A stretch of 64,000 bases of DNA, taken from Bacillota bacterium (GTDB lineage Bacteria; Bacillota; Clostridia; Christensenellales; CAG-138). Positions within the stretch are counted from its first letter, which is position 1; each line of letters begins with the position of its first letter. Positions 1-8,436 of the stretch are shown here, piece after piece. Made by a program: the position numbers and the translations under genes. The stretch is taken from contig JAEYSE010000032.1 in assembly GCA_023435025.1 (NCBI GenBank), positions 1 through 64,000 on the forward strand, written 5' to 3'. Below the pieces are notes generated by a model, which was not told the DNA's origin, ran no database searches, and saw only the letters and a list, made by a program, of their open reading frames with translations.

Positions 1-56
1 AAACCTGCGGCCCATTCCCCGGCCTGCAGCAGCAATTGTTCAAATTCCGTATTCAA
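1..56 (-). CDS. 5' end of a further minus-strand gene, cut by the window edge (possibly polC)
   Basis: A TTG start at 54-56 is preceded on the minus strand by a GGAGGG ribosome-binding site about five bases upstream. The frame stays open to position 1, giving MNTEFEQLLLQAGEWAAG. It begins 30 bp after the ispG stop, so it probably belongs to the same operon. In many Clostridia the gene after ispG is polC or proS. The 18 visible residues cannot establish identity, so PolC is a guess from gene order only. Confidence 0.4.
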   Translation of the reverse strand, partial: MNTEFEQLLLQAGEWAAG

Positions 57-86
57 ATTTACCCTCCAACCAAGACCAAGACCAGC

Positions 87-1136
87 CTATTCGGACATTT
101 TTCTCGCTTCGAGCACCAGCCGGTCCAGCATTTCTTCCGCTGTGCCGGATGCGATTTTTTCTCCCTTTTGGAACAGTACGCCGTTGCCCGCGCCAAAGGC
201 AATGCCGATATCCGCCTCTTTGGCTTCCCCCGGGCCATTCACCGCGCAGCCCATGACGGCTACCGTAAGCGGAACCTTTGTTTCGCTAAGCCGCTCGCGC
301 AGCGCATGCACGATGTTCTCCAAATTTACGCCGCAGCGCCCGCATGTGGGGCAGCTGATGATTTCAAGCCTTTCTTTTCGCAAACCCGCGGCGCTCACGA
401 TCTGCTGCGCCGCCGTCACTTCCTGCACAGGGTCGCCCGTGAGGGAGACACGCAACGTATCGCCAATACCGTCAAGCAGCAGTGCGCCAAGGCCCATGGC
501 GGATTTTACAAGCGCGTATTCGCCCAATCCCGCTTCCGTTACGCCAATGTGCAGCGGATAATCTACCTTTTCATGCATCAGGCGGTAGGCCTGCACAGTA
601 TCCGGCACATTTGATGCTTTGAGGGATACGATGGTATCGTAAAATCCCTCCCGCTCGAGCATGGCGATATGCCGCATGGCGCTTTCCACCATGGCCGCAG
701 GTCTTGGACCGCCATAGCGCTCTAAAAGATCCTTTTCCAAAGAACCCGCGTTTACGCCGATGCGGATGGGCACATGATGCACCTTCGCGCAGGAGACAAG
801 CTCACGTACCTTTGCTTCCCCGCCAATGTTGCCCGGATTAATGCGCAGCTTATCCGCGCCATATTCCGCGGCGGCAATGGCCAACCTGTGGTCAAAATGG
901 ATATCCGCCACCAACGGGATATGGATCTTTTCTTTGATGCTCCGGAATGCTTTCGCGCAGGCCATGTCGTACACGGAAGAACGGACAATTTCACAGCCCG
1001 CCTGCTCCAGTGCTAAAATCTGGGAAGCGGTCGCTTCCGCGTCCCGCGTATCTGTATTGGTCATGGACTGTATGGTAACGGATGAACCCGCTCCCACCGG
1101 CACTGGGCCTACCATGACAAGACGTGTGTTCGCCAT
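87..1136 (-). CDS. ispG: 4-hydroxy-3-methylbut-2-enyl diphosphate synthase (flavodoxin/ferredoxin dependent)
   Basis: IspG (GcpE) converts methylerythritol cyclodiphosphate to HMBPP, the penultimate step of the MEP isoprenoid pathway, using a [4Fe-4S] cluster in the cytoplasm. The 349-residue protein has the short bacterial layout: a TIM-barrel N-terminal part (RIGVNAGSL near 125-133) and a C-terminal cluster domain. The cluster ligands are visible as Cys262 and Cys265 (CPTC) and Cys297, with the acidic ligand in GPGEAKEAD just after. It starts 6 bp after the rseP stop and is the last complete gene of the frr-uppS-cdsA-dxr-rseP-ispG run. It shares the pathway with dxr two genes upstream. Start ATG at 1134-1136. 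Confidence 0.97.
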   Translation of the reverse strand: MANTRLVMVGPVPVGAGSSVTIQSMTNTDTRDAEATASQILALEQAGCEIVRSSVYDMACAKAFRSIKEKIHIPLVADIHFDHRLAIAAAEYGADKLRINPGNIGGEAKVRELVSCAKVHHVPIRIGVNAGSLEKDLLERYGGPRPAAMVESAMRHIAMLEREGFYDTIVSLKASNVPDTVQAYRLMHEKVDYPLHIGVTEAGLGEYALVKSAMGLGALLLDGIGDTLRVSLTGDPVQEVTAAQQIVSAAGLRKERLEIISCPTCGRCGVNLENIVHALRERLSETKVPLTVAVMGCAVNGPGEAKEADIGIAFGAGNGVLFQKGEKIASGTAEEMLDRLVLEARKMSE

Positions 1137-1142
1137 GGCGGA

Positions 1143-2186
1143 TTATACCCCCAACATTCTCTTAATATCGTTAAATGTGAGTAGTATGATGAGCCCAAAC
1201 AGCAGAATCATCCCGATAAGGTGGATCGTACCCTCCACCCTTTCGGGCACCGGTTTTCTCCGAATGCCTTCCAATGTCAGAAATGCAAGCCTTGAACCAT
1301 CCAGTCCGGGAATAGGCAGCAAGTTGATAAACGCAAGATTGACGCTTAGCATGACGGACAGCCGCAGCACCATTTCAAGCCCAACGCGCACCGCGGTACC
1401 GATGACGCTGATCACACCGAGCGGCCCCGCAACATCATCAAGCTGAACACCGGTGGTAAAGATGCTGCGAAAGAACCCGACCATCTCTTGAATGATTGAT
1501 CCAACATAGGCAAACGATCCTGTGATTGCTTCAGCGAACGTATACGGAACGCGCACAAGGCCGATGGTAATGCCAATCAGGTTGCGCCCTGCTTCCTCGT
1601 TGTAGATGTTCTCTAATTTCAAATCGAGCATTTCTTCGCCGCGCCCTACGGTGAGCACCGCTTCATTCCCCTCAACGGCAACAATTTTATTGACCGCGTC
1701 CTGCGTAGAGGAAGATGCAATCTCCTTGCCGTTGATTGCATACAGCACATCCCCCGGCTGGACTCCCGCAAGGTACGCGGGCGACGATGTGTCCGTAACC
1801 TCCGCCACGGCAGCCCTGTAATCCCCATAAGCCGTCAGTGCGACGATCGCGAACACAAGTGCAAACACTATGTTCATAAACGGCCCCGCCAGAATCACTA
1901 GAAAGCGCTTCCACGCCTTTTGCGCGTTGAAGCTTTTGCCGTCCTTAATTTCCTCGTCTTCCCCATAAAACCGACACATGCCGCCGATGGGGAACGCGCG
2001 GATGGCGTACAGGATGCCGTTCTTTTCCTTACCCCAAAGCTTCGGCCCCATGCCAATGGCAAACTCCACGATACCAAAACCGAGAAGCCTTCCCGCCTTG
2101 TAGTGCCCGTACTCGTGCACAGTGACAAATATGCTCAACAGCAGCAGCGCTGCTAAGATTGACAAAACCTGCGATACAATTTCCAA
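1143..2186 (-). CDS. rseP: Site-2 intramembrane zinc metalloprotease RseP/RasP
   Basis: This M50-family membrane protease cleaves transmembrane substrates such as anti-sigma factors and signal-peptide remnants. The zinc motif HEYGH is at residues 24-28 inside the first membrane segment. A PDZ domain lies at about 125-205, and the second metal-site motif (PIPGLDG, about 291-297) is followed by the last hydrophobic segment. Length (347 aa) suits a Gram-positive RasP with one PDZ domain. It starts 7 bp downstream of dxr, and the order dxr-rseP is conserved in Firmicutes. The substrate cannot be told from the sequence. Confidence 0.96.
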   Translation of the reverse strand: MEIVSQVLSILAALLLLSIFVTVHEYGHYKAGRLLGFGIVEFAIGMGPKLWGKEKNGILYAIRAFPIGGMCRFYGEDEEIKDGKSFNAQKAWKRFLVILAGPFMNIVFALVFAIVALTAYGDYRAAVAEVTDTSSPAYLAGVQPGDVLYAINGKEIASSSTQDAVNKIVAVEGNEAVLTVGRGEEMLDLKLENIYNEEAGRNLIGITIGLVRVPYTFAEAITGSFAYVGSIIQEMVGFFRSIFTTGVQLDDVAGPLGVISVIGTAVRVGLEMVLRLSVMLSVNLAFINLLPIPGLDGSRLAFLTLEGIRRKPVPERVEGTIHLIGMILLFGLIILLTFNDIKRMLGV

Positions 2187-2193
2187 AATAACG

Positions 2194-3357
2194 TCATCCT
2201 TTCTTCAGGAAGTCCTGCTTAAAGAGCCTGCGCACATACCCGCGGGCATATGCGTCTACCTCCAGCACATCCTCAAGCGAAGCAATATTGCCCTGCGGGG
2301 CATGGGCAAGCGCTTCCTCCACCGCATAGCGGATATCCAAAAACCCGATTTTGTGGGAGACAAACAACTCCACCGCTTCCTCGTTGGCCGCATTGTAAAC
2401 GATAGGCAACGTTTCTCCGTCTGTTAGTGCTGCGTGCGCCAGACGGATGGCTGGCTGGCTGTTGCCGTCCTCAAACGTCAGTGCGCCAAGCTTTGCAAGA
2501 TCGAGCTTGGGAATACGACGGTTGAGTCTCCTTGGGTAACTGAGGGCGTACTGCACCGCAAGCCGCATATCAGGCGCGGAAAGCTGCGCAATCGTTGCTC
2601 CGTCCTTGTATTCTATCATAGAATGTACGATAGATTGTGGATGAATCAGTACGGAAATTTGAGTATTTGGCAAACCATATAAAAAACTTGCTTCAATAAC
2701 CTCCAGCCCTTTGTTAAAGAGCGTGGCGGAATCGATCGTAATCTTCGAACCCATGCGCCATACAGGGTGTTTTAGCGCCTGCTCGGGCGTCACGCCCTTG
2801 AGCTGATCTTCCGTAAAGCCCCGGAACGGCCCGCCGGATGCCGTGAGGATCAGCGTTTCCACCTCGTCCATTGTGCCGCTTTGTAAACACTGGAATATGG
2901 CGGAATGCTCGCTGTCCACCGGAATGATCTTCCCGTTGTAGATTGATAGCGCTTCTTTTACCAGCGGATTACCGCAAACGATGCTTTCCTTGTTGGCTAG
3001 CGCCACAGTCTTCCCAGCCTTGAGCGCTGCAAGAAGCGGCGGCAACCCGTCTATGCCACTGACGCCGATGACAATGATATCCGCTTCCGGCAGAGCAGCG
3101 AAGGCACAATTCACGTCCTTCCCCGCCTCAAGCCTGCATGTGGTAGGAAGGCTGTTTTTGAGCGTATGCGCCAGCGTTTCTTCTGAAATGCCGACGTACC
3201 GGGGCAAAAAAGCGCGTGCCTGCTTTGTTAACAGGTCAACATTCTTTGCCGCCGAAATCGCAAGCAGCGAGAATTCCTCGTTCAATGCGCGCAGTACATC
3301 CAGTGTCTGCGTGCCGATCGAGCCGGTGCTGCCTAACACAACCACATTTTTCTTCAT
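2194..3357 (-). CDS. dxr: 1-deoxy-D-xylulose 5-phosphate reductoisomerase
   Basis: Dxr catalyses the NADPH-dependent rearrangement and reduction of DXP to MEP, the committed step of the MEP pathway. The N-terminal nucleotide-binding motif GSTGSIG is at residues 9-15. NKESIVCG and the metal-binding DSEHSAIFQC stretch follow, and the substrate-loop motif SIVHSMIEYKDG is intact. The 387-residue length is normal. It lies between cdsA (33 bp upstream) and rseP (7 bp downstream). The ATG at 3355-3357 gives the expected N terminus (MKKNVVVLGSTG). Confidence 0.97.
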   Translation of the reverse strand: MKKNVVVLGSTGSIGTQTLDVLRALNEEFSLLAISAAKNVDLLTKQARAFLPRYVGISEETLAHTLKNSLPTTCRLEAGKDVNCAFAALPEADIIVIGVSGIDGLPPLLAALKAGKTVALANKESIVCGNPLVKEALSIYNGKIIPVDSEHSAIFQCLQSGTMDEVETLILTASGGPFRGFTEDQLKGVTPEQALKHPVWRMGSKITIDSATLFNKGLEVIEASFLYGLPNTQISVLIHPQSIVHSMIEYKDGATIAQLSAPDMRLAVQYALSYPRRLNRRIPKLDLAKLGALTFEDGNSQPAIRLAHAALTDGETLPIVYNAANEEAVELFVSHKIGFLDIRYAVEEALAHAPQGNIASLEDVLEVDAYARGYVRRLFKQDFLKKG

Positions 3358-3390
3358 GCAATCGATACGGCGATGTCGCCGTGTACTCCC

Positions 3391-4188
3391 CTACAAAAGA
3401 TAAAAACATATATATACCGCGGGCGCGCACAAAAGTACGCTGTCCACACGGTCCAGCATGCCACCATGCCCGGGAAAAATAGAGCCAAAATCCTTGATAT
3501 TGGCCCAGCGTTTTAAAACGGAGGCAAACAAATCCCCAATCTGGCCCAGGAATCCACAGACAAGGCCCAAAGCCAGTAAGGGCCAGAGCGGAAGAACGAC
3601 GCCCCAGAGCGGCTGTAAAAAGTATATTGCCACTGCCCCGGCTATACTGCCAAATATGGAAGCGATGCTGCCTTCCACTGTCTTCTTAGGGCTGATCTCG
3701 GGGCATAACTTATGCTTGCCAAAGAATGTTCCGATAAAAAACGCAAACGAATCCCCCACCAGAGGACACGCAAACGCAAGAAGCAGCGCGGAAATGCCGC
3801 GCTCGCTCCCAAATGAGATCGCCAGCAAAAACAATACTGCAAAAAACGGCAGCGGATACGCAAACGCGGCGAGAGAAAGAAATGTTTCCTCAGTTTTTCT
3901 TTTCCGGTTCAGGATGCGCTCACATATAATGGCCAGCACACAGGCCAGCCAAAGCATAATAACGAACAAAAGCGTAAGCCGATAGGCAAAGAACGCATAA
4001 AGTGCAGCAAAGATATAGGCGGGGGCCATGAACGGAACAAAGCCGTTTTTTTTGATAGCCTGTTCCAGTTCGTGCACCGCCAGAATTGCGCCCAGCGTAA
4101 ATACAATCGCCTCCACAGTGTTGCCCAAATAGAGCATTGCGGCCACCAGAAGGCAAAGCAAAAGGCCGACGACTATGCGTTTTACCAT
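3391..4188 (-). CDS. cdsA: Phosphatidate cytidylyltransferase (CDP-diglyceride synthase)
   Basis: CdsA is an integral membrane enzyme that makes CDP-diacylglycerol from phosphatidate and CTP, the branch point of phospholipid synthesis. The 265-residue protein is dominated by hydrophobic segments (roughly seven). The family signature appears near the C terminus: KRWANIKDFGSIFPGHGG followed by LDRVDS, with the metal-binding aspartates. It sits 12 bp after uppS in the usual uppS-cdsA-dxr order. Confidence 0.96.
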   Translation of the reverse strand: MVKRIVVGLLLCLLVAAMLYLGNTVEAIVFTLGAILAVHELEQAIKKNGFVPFMAPAYIFAALYAFFAYRLTLLFVIMLWLACVLAIICERILNRKRKTEETFLSLAAFAYPLPFFAVLFLLAISFGSERGISALLLAFACPLVGDSFAFFIGTFFGKHKLCPEISPKKTVEGSIASIFGSIAGAVAIYFLQPLWGVVLPLWPLLALGLVCGFLGQIGDLFASVLKRWANIKDFGSIFPGHGGMLDRVDSVLLCAPAVYICFYLL

Positions 4189-4200
4189 ACGCGCCCCTTT

Positions 4201-4941
4201 CTACAGCCCGCCAAAGCGGCGCACCCTGCGTGAGAATTCTCCCAACGCGTTTAAATAACGATCATCCGAAAAATCCGGAAAATATTCCGCTACAAACATC
4301 AGCTCCGCATAGGCGGCCTGATACAGCAAGAAATTAGAAAGACGCTGGTCCCCGCCGGTCCTGATCAGAAGATCCACCGGAGGCAGCCCACGGGTATCGA
4401 GGGCGTTCTCAAGCATAGTTGCATCAATCCCGTCCGTGGTGATGCTGCCCCTCTCCACCGCTTTCGCGATGCTTTTGCAGGCACGCAAAAGTTCGTCCTG
4501 CGCGCCGTAATTGAGCGCAATATTGAGCTTAAGGCCTGTATTATCCCGCGTTTTGTGCATGGCTTCTGTCACCGCGTTTCGCACCGCCTCCGGAAAAGGC
4601 GCAAGCTCGCCCAAAGCGCGGATGCAAACACGGTTTTTGTGCAGCGCGTCGATCTCTTTTTTGAAATACTCCACCAGCAGGGAGCAAAGCGCGCCAACTT
4701 CCTCAGCTGGCCGTTTCCAGTTCTCCGTGGAGAACGCGTAGAGAGAAAGCGCTGTAATTCCTAAGTCGGAAGACGCGGTAATGACGCCCCGAAGCCGGTC
4801 CATGCCCGCTCGATGTCCCGCCACACGCGGCAGAGCGCGCTGCTGCGCCCACCTGCCGTTCCCGTCCATAATAATGGCGACGTGTTCTGGCAGGTTTTGT
4901 GCAAGCCCCATCGCCTGAAACTCCCGGGCGGTGTATGTCAT
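4201..4941 (-). CDS. uppS: Isoprenyl (undecaprenyl-type) diphosphate synthase
   Basis: This cis-prenyltransferase makes the C55 carrier precursor for peptidoglycan and wall glycans. The catalytic aspartate motif MDGNGRWAQ begins at residue 25. The C-terminal substrate motif reads RTGGDQRLSNFLLYQ, where most homologues have RTSGE; Ser to Gly and Glu to Asp are mild variants. The 246-residue length is normal. It is separated from the small ORF upstream by about 168 bp that contain a hairpin, so it may have its own promoter. Confidence 0.95.
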   Translation of the reverse strand: MTYTAREFQAMGLAQNLPEHVAIIMDGNGRWAQQRALPRVAGHRAGMDRLRGVITASSDLGITALSLYAFSTENWKRPAEEVGALCSLLVEYFKKEIDALHKNRVCIRALGELAPFPEAVRNAVTEAMHKTRDNTGLKLNIALNYGAQDELLRACKSIAKAVERGSITTDGIDATMLENALDTRGLPPVDLLIRTGGDQRLSNFLLYQAAYAELMFVAEYFPDFSDDRYLNALGEFSRRVRRFGGL

Positions 4942-5071
4942 TGTGACTCCTTCCTACTTGGAACAACGGATACCGTTACGAACGAACTACGGCTCTCCGC
5001 TATACCGTACATTGGAACAGCGGAACCGCAGCTATCGGATTACGGTCCGCACTACCTTCCATTTGAAACAA

Positions 5072-5098
5072 ATGCAAAGCGGTTTTGGCGCTTTGCAT
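5072..5098 (-). terminator. Hairpin between the small ORF and uppS, possible weak terminator
   Basis: A perfect 10-base inverted repeat (ATGCAAAGCG / CGCTTTGCAT, 7-base loop) is followed on the minus strand by TTGTTTC, a weak U-run. It lies 11 bp after the 71-codon ORF and could act as a terminator or attenuator before uppS. Confidence 0.45.
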
Positions 5099-5109
5099 AT
5101 GTCTAAAAG

Positions 5110-5325
5110 CTATGATTGGATGACATCCGTTTGGAACACGGCGTATGTCAAGCATATGCGTTTGGGTATCCCGGGCTCAACATCCAGCGTGCGCTCCCGT
5201 ATGACACGGCGCTCGTTCCCGGAAACGCCTTTTTTGCTGGAAACCTCCATAACGGTAACCGCATATCCCTCGCTTTCAAGGATGGCTATGGCGGCGGAGA
5301 GCTCCAGACCAAGGACGCTCTTCAA
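5110..5325 (-). CDS. Small uncharacterised protein between frr and uppS (PASTA-like)
   Basis: A 71-codon ORF starts with TTG at 5323-5325, overlapping the frr stop as TTGA, which suggests translational coupling. The product has no membrane segment or signal peptide. It shows an alternating pattern (LGLELSAAIAILESEGYAV, then VIRERTLD and RICLTYAVFQT) resembling one PASTA-type or short alpha/beta fold. I recall similar small ORFs at this place in Clostridia, but this is memory and not a search. Its position among frr, uppS and cdsA argues that it is a real gene. Function unknown. Confidence 0.65.
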   Translation of the reverse strand: MKSVLGLELSAAIAILESEGYAVTVMEVSSKKGVSGNERRVIRERTLDVEPGIPKRICLTYAVFQTDVIQS

Positions 5326-5879
5326 ACCTCAAGTATCTCCTTTTCCTTGTCCGCTATGATGCGCTCAATATCCTTTATGATATCGTCCGTCATCTTCTGC
5401 GTCTTATCCTCAAGGTTCTTCTGATCGTCTTCAGTGATCTCGCTGTCTTTGCGGAGCTTCTTAATATGCTCGTTCGCATCGCGGCGAATGGAACGAATGG
5501 CAACCTTCGCGTCTTCGCCCTTTTTGCGTACAACCTTCACAAGCTCCTTGCGGCGCTCCTCGGTAAGTTCGGGGAACACAAGGCGGATCATTTTGCCGTC
5601 GTTAGACGGGTTTATGCCGATATCGGATTTCTGGATGGCTTTTTCCACCGCGCTGATCGCCTTGGTATCCCAGACAGATATGGTAAGAAGCCTGGGTTCG
5701 GGCGAAGCGATGTTGCCCAACTGGTTGATCGGGGTAGGCGTGCCGTAATAGTCCACCAGCACGCGGTCAAGGACCTGTGCGTTCGCACGCCCGGCGCGCA
5801 GGCTTGCGAGTTCATGCTTGAGGACGGAAATGGTCTTCCCCATACGCTCTTTTGCGTTATCAATTACTTCGTTGGCCAT
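5322..5879 (-). CDS. frr: Ribosome recycling factor
   Basis: RRF splits post-termination ribosomes together with EF-G. The longer open frame extends to 5918, but the ATG at 5877-5879 has AAAGGAGG eight bases upstream and gives the canonical 185-residue protein (MANEVIDNAKERM). The conserved RAGRAN motif, the VDYYGTPTPI segment and the long helical C terminus are all present. It lies 143 bp after pyrH and overlaps the next small ORF. Confidence 0.97.
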   Translation of the reverse strand: MANEVIDNAKERMGKTISVLKHELASLRAGRANAQVLDRVLVDYYGTPTPINQLGNIASPEPRLLTISVWDTKAISAVEKAIQKSDIGINPSNDGKMIRLVFPELTEERRKELVKVVRKKGEDAKVAIRSIRRDANEHIKKLRKDSEITEDDQKNLEDKTQKMTDDIIKDIERIIADKEKEILEV

Positions 5880-6022
5880 ATGTATTCCTCCTTTGCATCC
5901 GTAAGCACCCGGGATCAAACACCCGGTACGCTCCTATTTTACTTGAATACTCCCGACGAAACAAGCCTGATTTATCTAAGCCTCGGTGTCCCAGATAAAA
6001 GCCTTGATAAACTATGCCGCTT

Positions 6023-6718
6023 TTACCGGCTGATCAGTGTGCCGATTTCCTCTTTGCGCACGGCACGGAGTATGCTGTTATCTTCCTTCATGCCAAACGC
6101 GAGTATGGGGATATTTTGCTCTTTACACAATGTTACCGCCGTTAAGTCAGTCGCCTGCAGGTTGTTTTCAATCACTTGCCGATACGTAAGCCTTGTATAG
6201 CGTATGGCATTTTGATCCACCTTTGGGTCGGCAGAATAGACCGCATCGATATTCTTGGCTAAAAGGAGCGCCTCGGCGTTTAGCTCGGCAGCGCGCAGCG
6301 CCGCAGCGGTATCGGTGCTGAAATATGGGTGCCCCGTGCCGCAAGCAAACAACAGCACGTGGCCTTTTTGCAGCAATTCCTGGGCACGGCGCGATGTGTA
6401 GGTTTCGCAGAAGCGGGGCATTTCCACAGCCGAAAGCACCGTACAGGGAACATTCAGCTTAAGTACGAGATCCTGCATCGCGATGGCATTGATGGCCGTG
6501 GCAAGCATTCCCATATGGTCCGCCCGGTTGCGGTCCATTTCGCCGGAACTGCGGCCGCGCCAGATATTGCCTCCGCCAAACACCACGCCAAGCTGCACGC
6601 CCAAAGAAGATACCTTTGCAAGCTGCTTCGCGGTCTCTTCCATTACGTCAAAGCTCATGGGCTCCCGGCCGGAACTCATCGCTTCCCCGCTTAGTTTTAA
6701 AACAACGCGCTGATACAT
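6023..6718 (-). CDS. pyrH: UMP kinase
   Basis: PyrH phosphorylates UMP to UDP with ATP, in the cytoplasm as a hexamer. The start chosen is ATG 6716-6718 (MYQRVVLKLSGEAM), preceded by GAGGGT; an upstream in-frame ATG at 6736 would add six residues. Family motifs present are KLSGEAM, FGGGNIWRG and GTGHPYFSTDTAA. Length is 231 residues. A terminator separates it from tsf upstream, so it either depends on readthrough or has its own weak promoter in the 55 bp between. Confidence 0.96.
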   Translation of the reverse strand: MYQRVVLKLSGEAMSSGREPMSFDVMEETAKQLAKVSSLGVQLGVVFGGGNIWRGRSSGEMDRNRADHMGMLATAINAIAMQDLVLKLNVPCTVLSAVEMPRFCETYTSRRAQELLQKGHVLLFACGTGHPYFSTDTAAALRAAELNAEALLLAKNIDAVYSADPKVDQNAIRYTRLTYRQVIENNLQATDLTAVTLCKEQNIPILAFGMKEDNSILRAVRKEEIGTLISR

Positions 6719-6773
6719 GCTGACCCTCTTTTCCATCCTTGTTTCTTGCCGTATAACCAGAATATGGAGACAT

Positions 6774-6806
6774 GAAAAAAAGGAACGCCAAAAAGCGTCC
6801 CTTTTT
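6774..6806 (-). terminator. Intrinsic terminator after tsf
   Basis: The minus strand shows a GGGACGC stem, a short loop and GGCGTTCC, followed by seven T residues. It lies just after the tsf stop and before pyrH. Confidence 0.85.
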
Positions 6807-6812
6807 CATCAG

Positions 6813-7472
6813 TTATTTATTGACCTGGCCCATACCCATAACTTCTTCAGCGAAATTATCCTCGCGCTTCTGGAGACCTTCGCCCATCTCATAGCGGGCA
6901 AAACGGCGGACGCTGATCTTTTCGCCAATTTTCGCGGTAGCTTCGCTGAGCATCTGGCCGACAGTGATATCCTGATCCTTCACGTAGGGCTGCTCGAGCA
7001 GGCAAACCTCTTTGTAGTACTTTTCGATACGACCCTCGACCATCTTTTCGATAATGGCGTCCGGCTTGGGCTTGGGCTCGTTCTTGGCCTGGGCGCGGAG
7101 GATTTCCTTTTCCTTCTCAATCTCATCCTGCGGCACTTCGTCCTTGCTGATATAGATGGGCTTGGCAGCCGCTATCTGCATGGCAACATTGTGAACAAAA
7201 GCCTTAAACGCGTCGGTCTTCGCAACGAAGTCCGTCTCGCAGTTGACTTCTACGAGCACGCCGATTTTTCCGCCCAAGTGGATGTAGCTATCCACAATAC
7301 CTTCTGCGGCAATGCGCCCGGCCTTCTTGGCGGCAGCCGCCAGGCCCTTTTCACGCAGGAAGTCCTTGGCTTTTTCCATGTCTCCGTTGCACTCGGTAAG
7401 CGCCTTCTTGCAATCCATCATGCCGGCGCCGGTCAGTTCGCGCAGGGTCATTACATCTTTTGCGGTAAACAT
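6813..7472 (-). CDS. tsf: Translation elongation factor Ts
   Basis: EF-Ts is the GDP/GTP exchange factor for EF-Tu. The start ATG 7470-7472 has GGGAGGAA upstream; the open frame extends 12 codons further without a better site. The signatures LRELTGAGMMDCKKAL at about residue 9 and EVNCETDFVAK are intact. At 219 residues it is the compact type, shorter than the E. coli protein, as in many Clostridia. It follows rpsB, from which a terminator-like hairpin separates it. Confidence 0.96.
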   Translation of the reverse strand: MFTAKDVMTLRELTGAGMMDCKKALTECNGDMEKAKDFLREKGLAAAAKKAGRIAAEGIVDSYIHLGGKIGVLVEVNCETDFVAKTDAFKAFVHNVAMQIAAAKPIYISKDEVPQDEIEKEKEILRAQAKNEPKPKPDAIIEKMVEGRIEKYYKEVCLLEQPYVKDQDITVGQMLSEATAKIGEKISVRRFARYEMGEGLQKREDNFAEEVMGMGQVNK

Positions 7473-7506
7473 ATCGATTCCTCCCATGTAGTTGTTTGTT
7501 TTCATC

Positions 7507-7539
7507 AAAAAATGGGGAAGCCTGTTCCGGCCTCCCCAT
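7507..7539 (-). terminator. Intrinsic terminator or attenuator between rpsB and tsf
   Basis: The minus strand reads ATGGGGAGGCC, a 6-base loop, GGCTTCCCCAT, then TTTTTTG. It would reduce tsf expression relative to rpsB. Confidence 0.8.
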
Positions 7540-7547
7540 CAACAGGC

Positions 7548-8267
7548 TTATTCTGCTTCGGCGACCTTTTCGTCTTCCATCTGCTCGCCCTGGTGGCCTT
7601 CAAGCACCGCGTCCGCGATCTTGGAGGCGATGAGCTTGACAGCGCGGATGGCGTCGTCGTTTCCGGGAATGACATAATCCGCTTCATCCGGATCGCAATT
7701 GGTGTCCACGATGGCGACGATGGGGATGCCCAACGTACGCGCTTCCATCACGGCGATGTGCTCTTTGCGGGGGTCCACCACGAACAGCGCGCCGGGGAGC
7801 TTCTTCATGTCCTTGATGCCGCCAAGGTTCTTTTCAAGCTTTTCCTTTTCGGCAAGGAGCTTGATGACTTCCTTCTTGGGCAGCAGCTCAAACTGACCGT
7901 TGGCTTCCATCTGCTCGATCTTGCGGAGCTTGCCGATACGGCCCTGAATGGTCTTGAAGTTGGTCAGCATCCCGCCCAGCCAGCGCTGGTTGACAAAGTA
8001 CATACCGCAGCGGGCGGCTTCCTGTTCAATGGATTCCTGCGCCTGCTTTTTGGTGCCCACAAACAGAACGGTCTTGCCTTCCATGGCGAGATCGCGCACA
8101 AAATAGTAGGCTTCTTCGATTTTCTTGACGGTTTTCTGAAGATCGATGATGTAGATGCCGTTGCGCTCGGTGAAGATGTATTCCTTCATCTTGGGGTTCC
8201 AACGGCGGGTCTGGTGGCCGAAATGTACACCGGCCTCCAACAGTTGCTTCATGGAAATGACGGACAT
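7548..8267 (-). CDS. rpsB: 30S ribosomal protein S2
   Basis: S2 assembles late on the small subunit. The start ATG 8265-8267 has AAAGGAGG seven bases upstream and gives MSVISMKQLLEAGVHFGHQ. The open frame runs 24 codons further upstream into the leader, which I reject. Both S2 signatures are visible (VHFGHQTRRWNPKM and PIVAIVDTNCDPDEADYVIPG). The 239-residue length includes an acidic C-terminal tail. A sigma-A promoter and a leader of about 90 nt precede it. Confidence 0.97.
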   Translation of the reverse strand: MSVISMKQLLEAGVHFGHQTRRWNPKMKEYIFTERNGIYIIDLQKTVKKIEEAYYFVRDLAMEGKTVLFVGTKKQAQESIEQEAARCGMYFVNQRWLGGMLTNFKTIQGRIGKLRKIEQMEANGQFELLPKKEVIKLLAEKEKLEKNLGGIKDMKKLPGALFVVDPRKEHIAVMEARTLGIPIVAIVDTNCDPDEADYVIPGNDDAIRAVKLIASKIADAVLEGHQGEQMEDEKVAEAE

Positions 8268-8361
8268 AAATAAACCTCCTTTAATCTCCTCCCCTCGCGT
8301 CTTTTCCGCGGGCAACCCATTAAGGGAAGGAGCCCGCAAATCGGCAAGGGTGTGTCATACC
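8268..8361 (-). promoter_or_regulatory. rpsB 5' leader with GC-rich hairpin
   Basis: The transcript from the promoter at 8368-8396 would carry about 90 nt of leader. It contains a hairpin closed by GCGGGC/GCCCGC with an inner CCC/GGG pairing (about 8309-8339). Many rpsB transcripts are autoregulated by S2 binding to the leader. Whether this one is cannot be told by eye. Confidence 0.4.
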
Positions 8362-8367
8362 TTGTGC

Positions 8368-8396
8368 ATTATAGCAAAGCGCCCTGACAAATGCAA
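8368..8396 (-). promoter_or_regulatory. Sigma-A promoter of rpsB
   Basis: The minus strand has TTGCAT, a 17-bp spacer and TATAAT, about 100 bp upstream of the rpsB start. Confidence 0.8.
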
Positions 8397-8436
8397 GGAA
8401 TTTCTAAGCCGGGCATTGTCAATTTTTTGCTAACTT

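Noticed and set aside
4942..5109. Possible tRNA gene upstream of uppS
   Set aside because: No T-loop GTTCGA-type block or acceptor pairing could be laid out.
6717..8273. 518-codon plus-strand open frame
   Set aside because: It lies antisense to pyrH, tsf and rpsB, which are certain. Its His/Leu/Phe-rich product has no family features and no ribosome-binding site; it is a codon-bias shadow.
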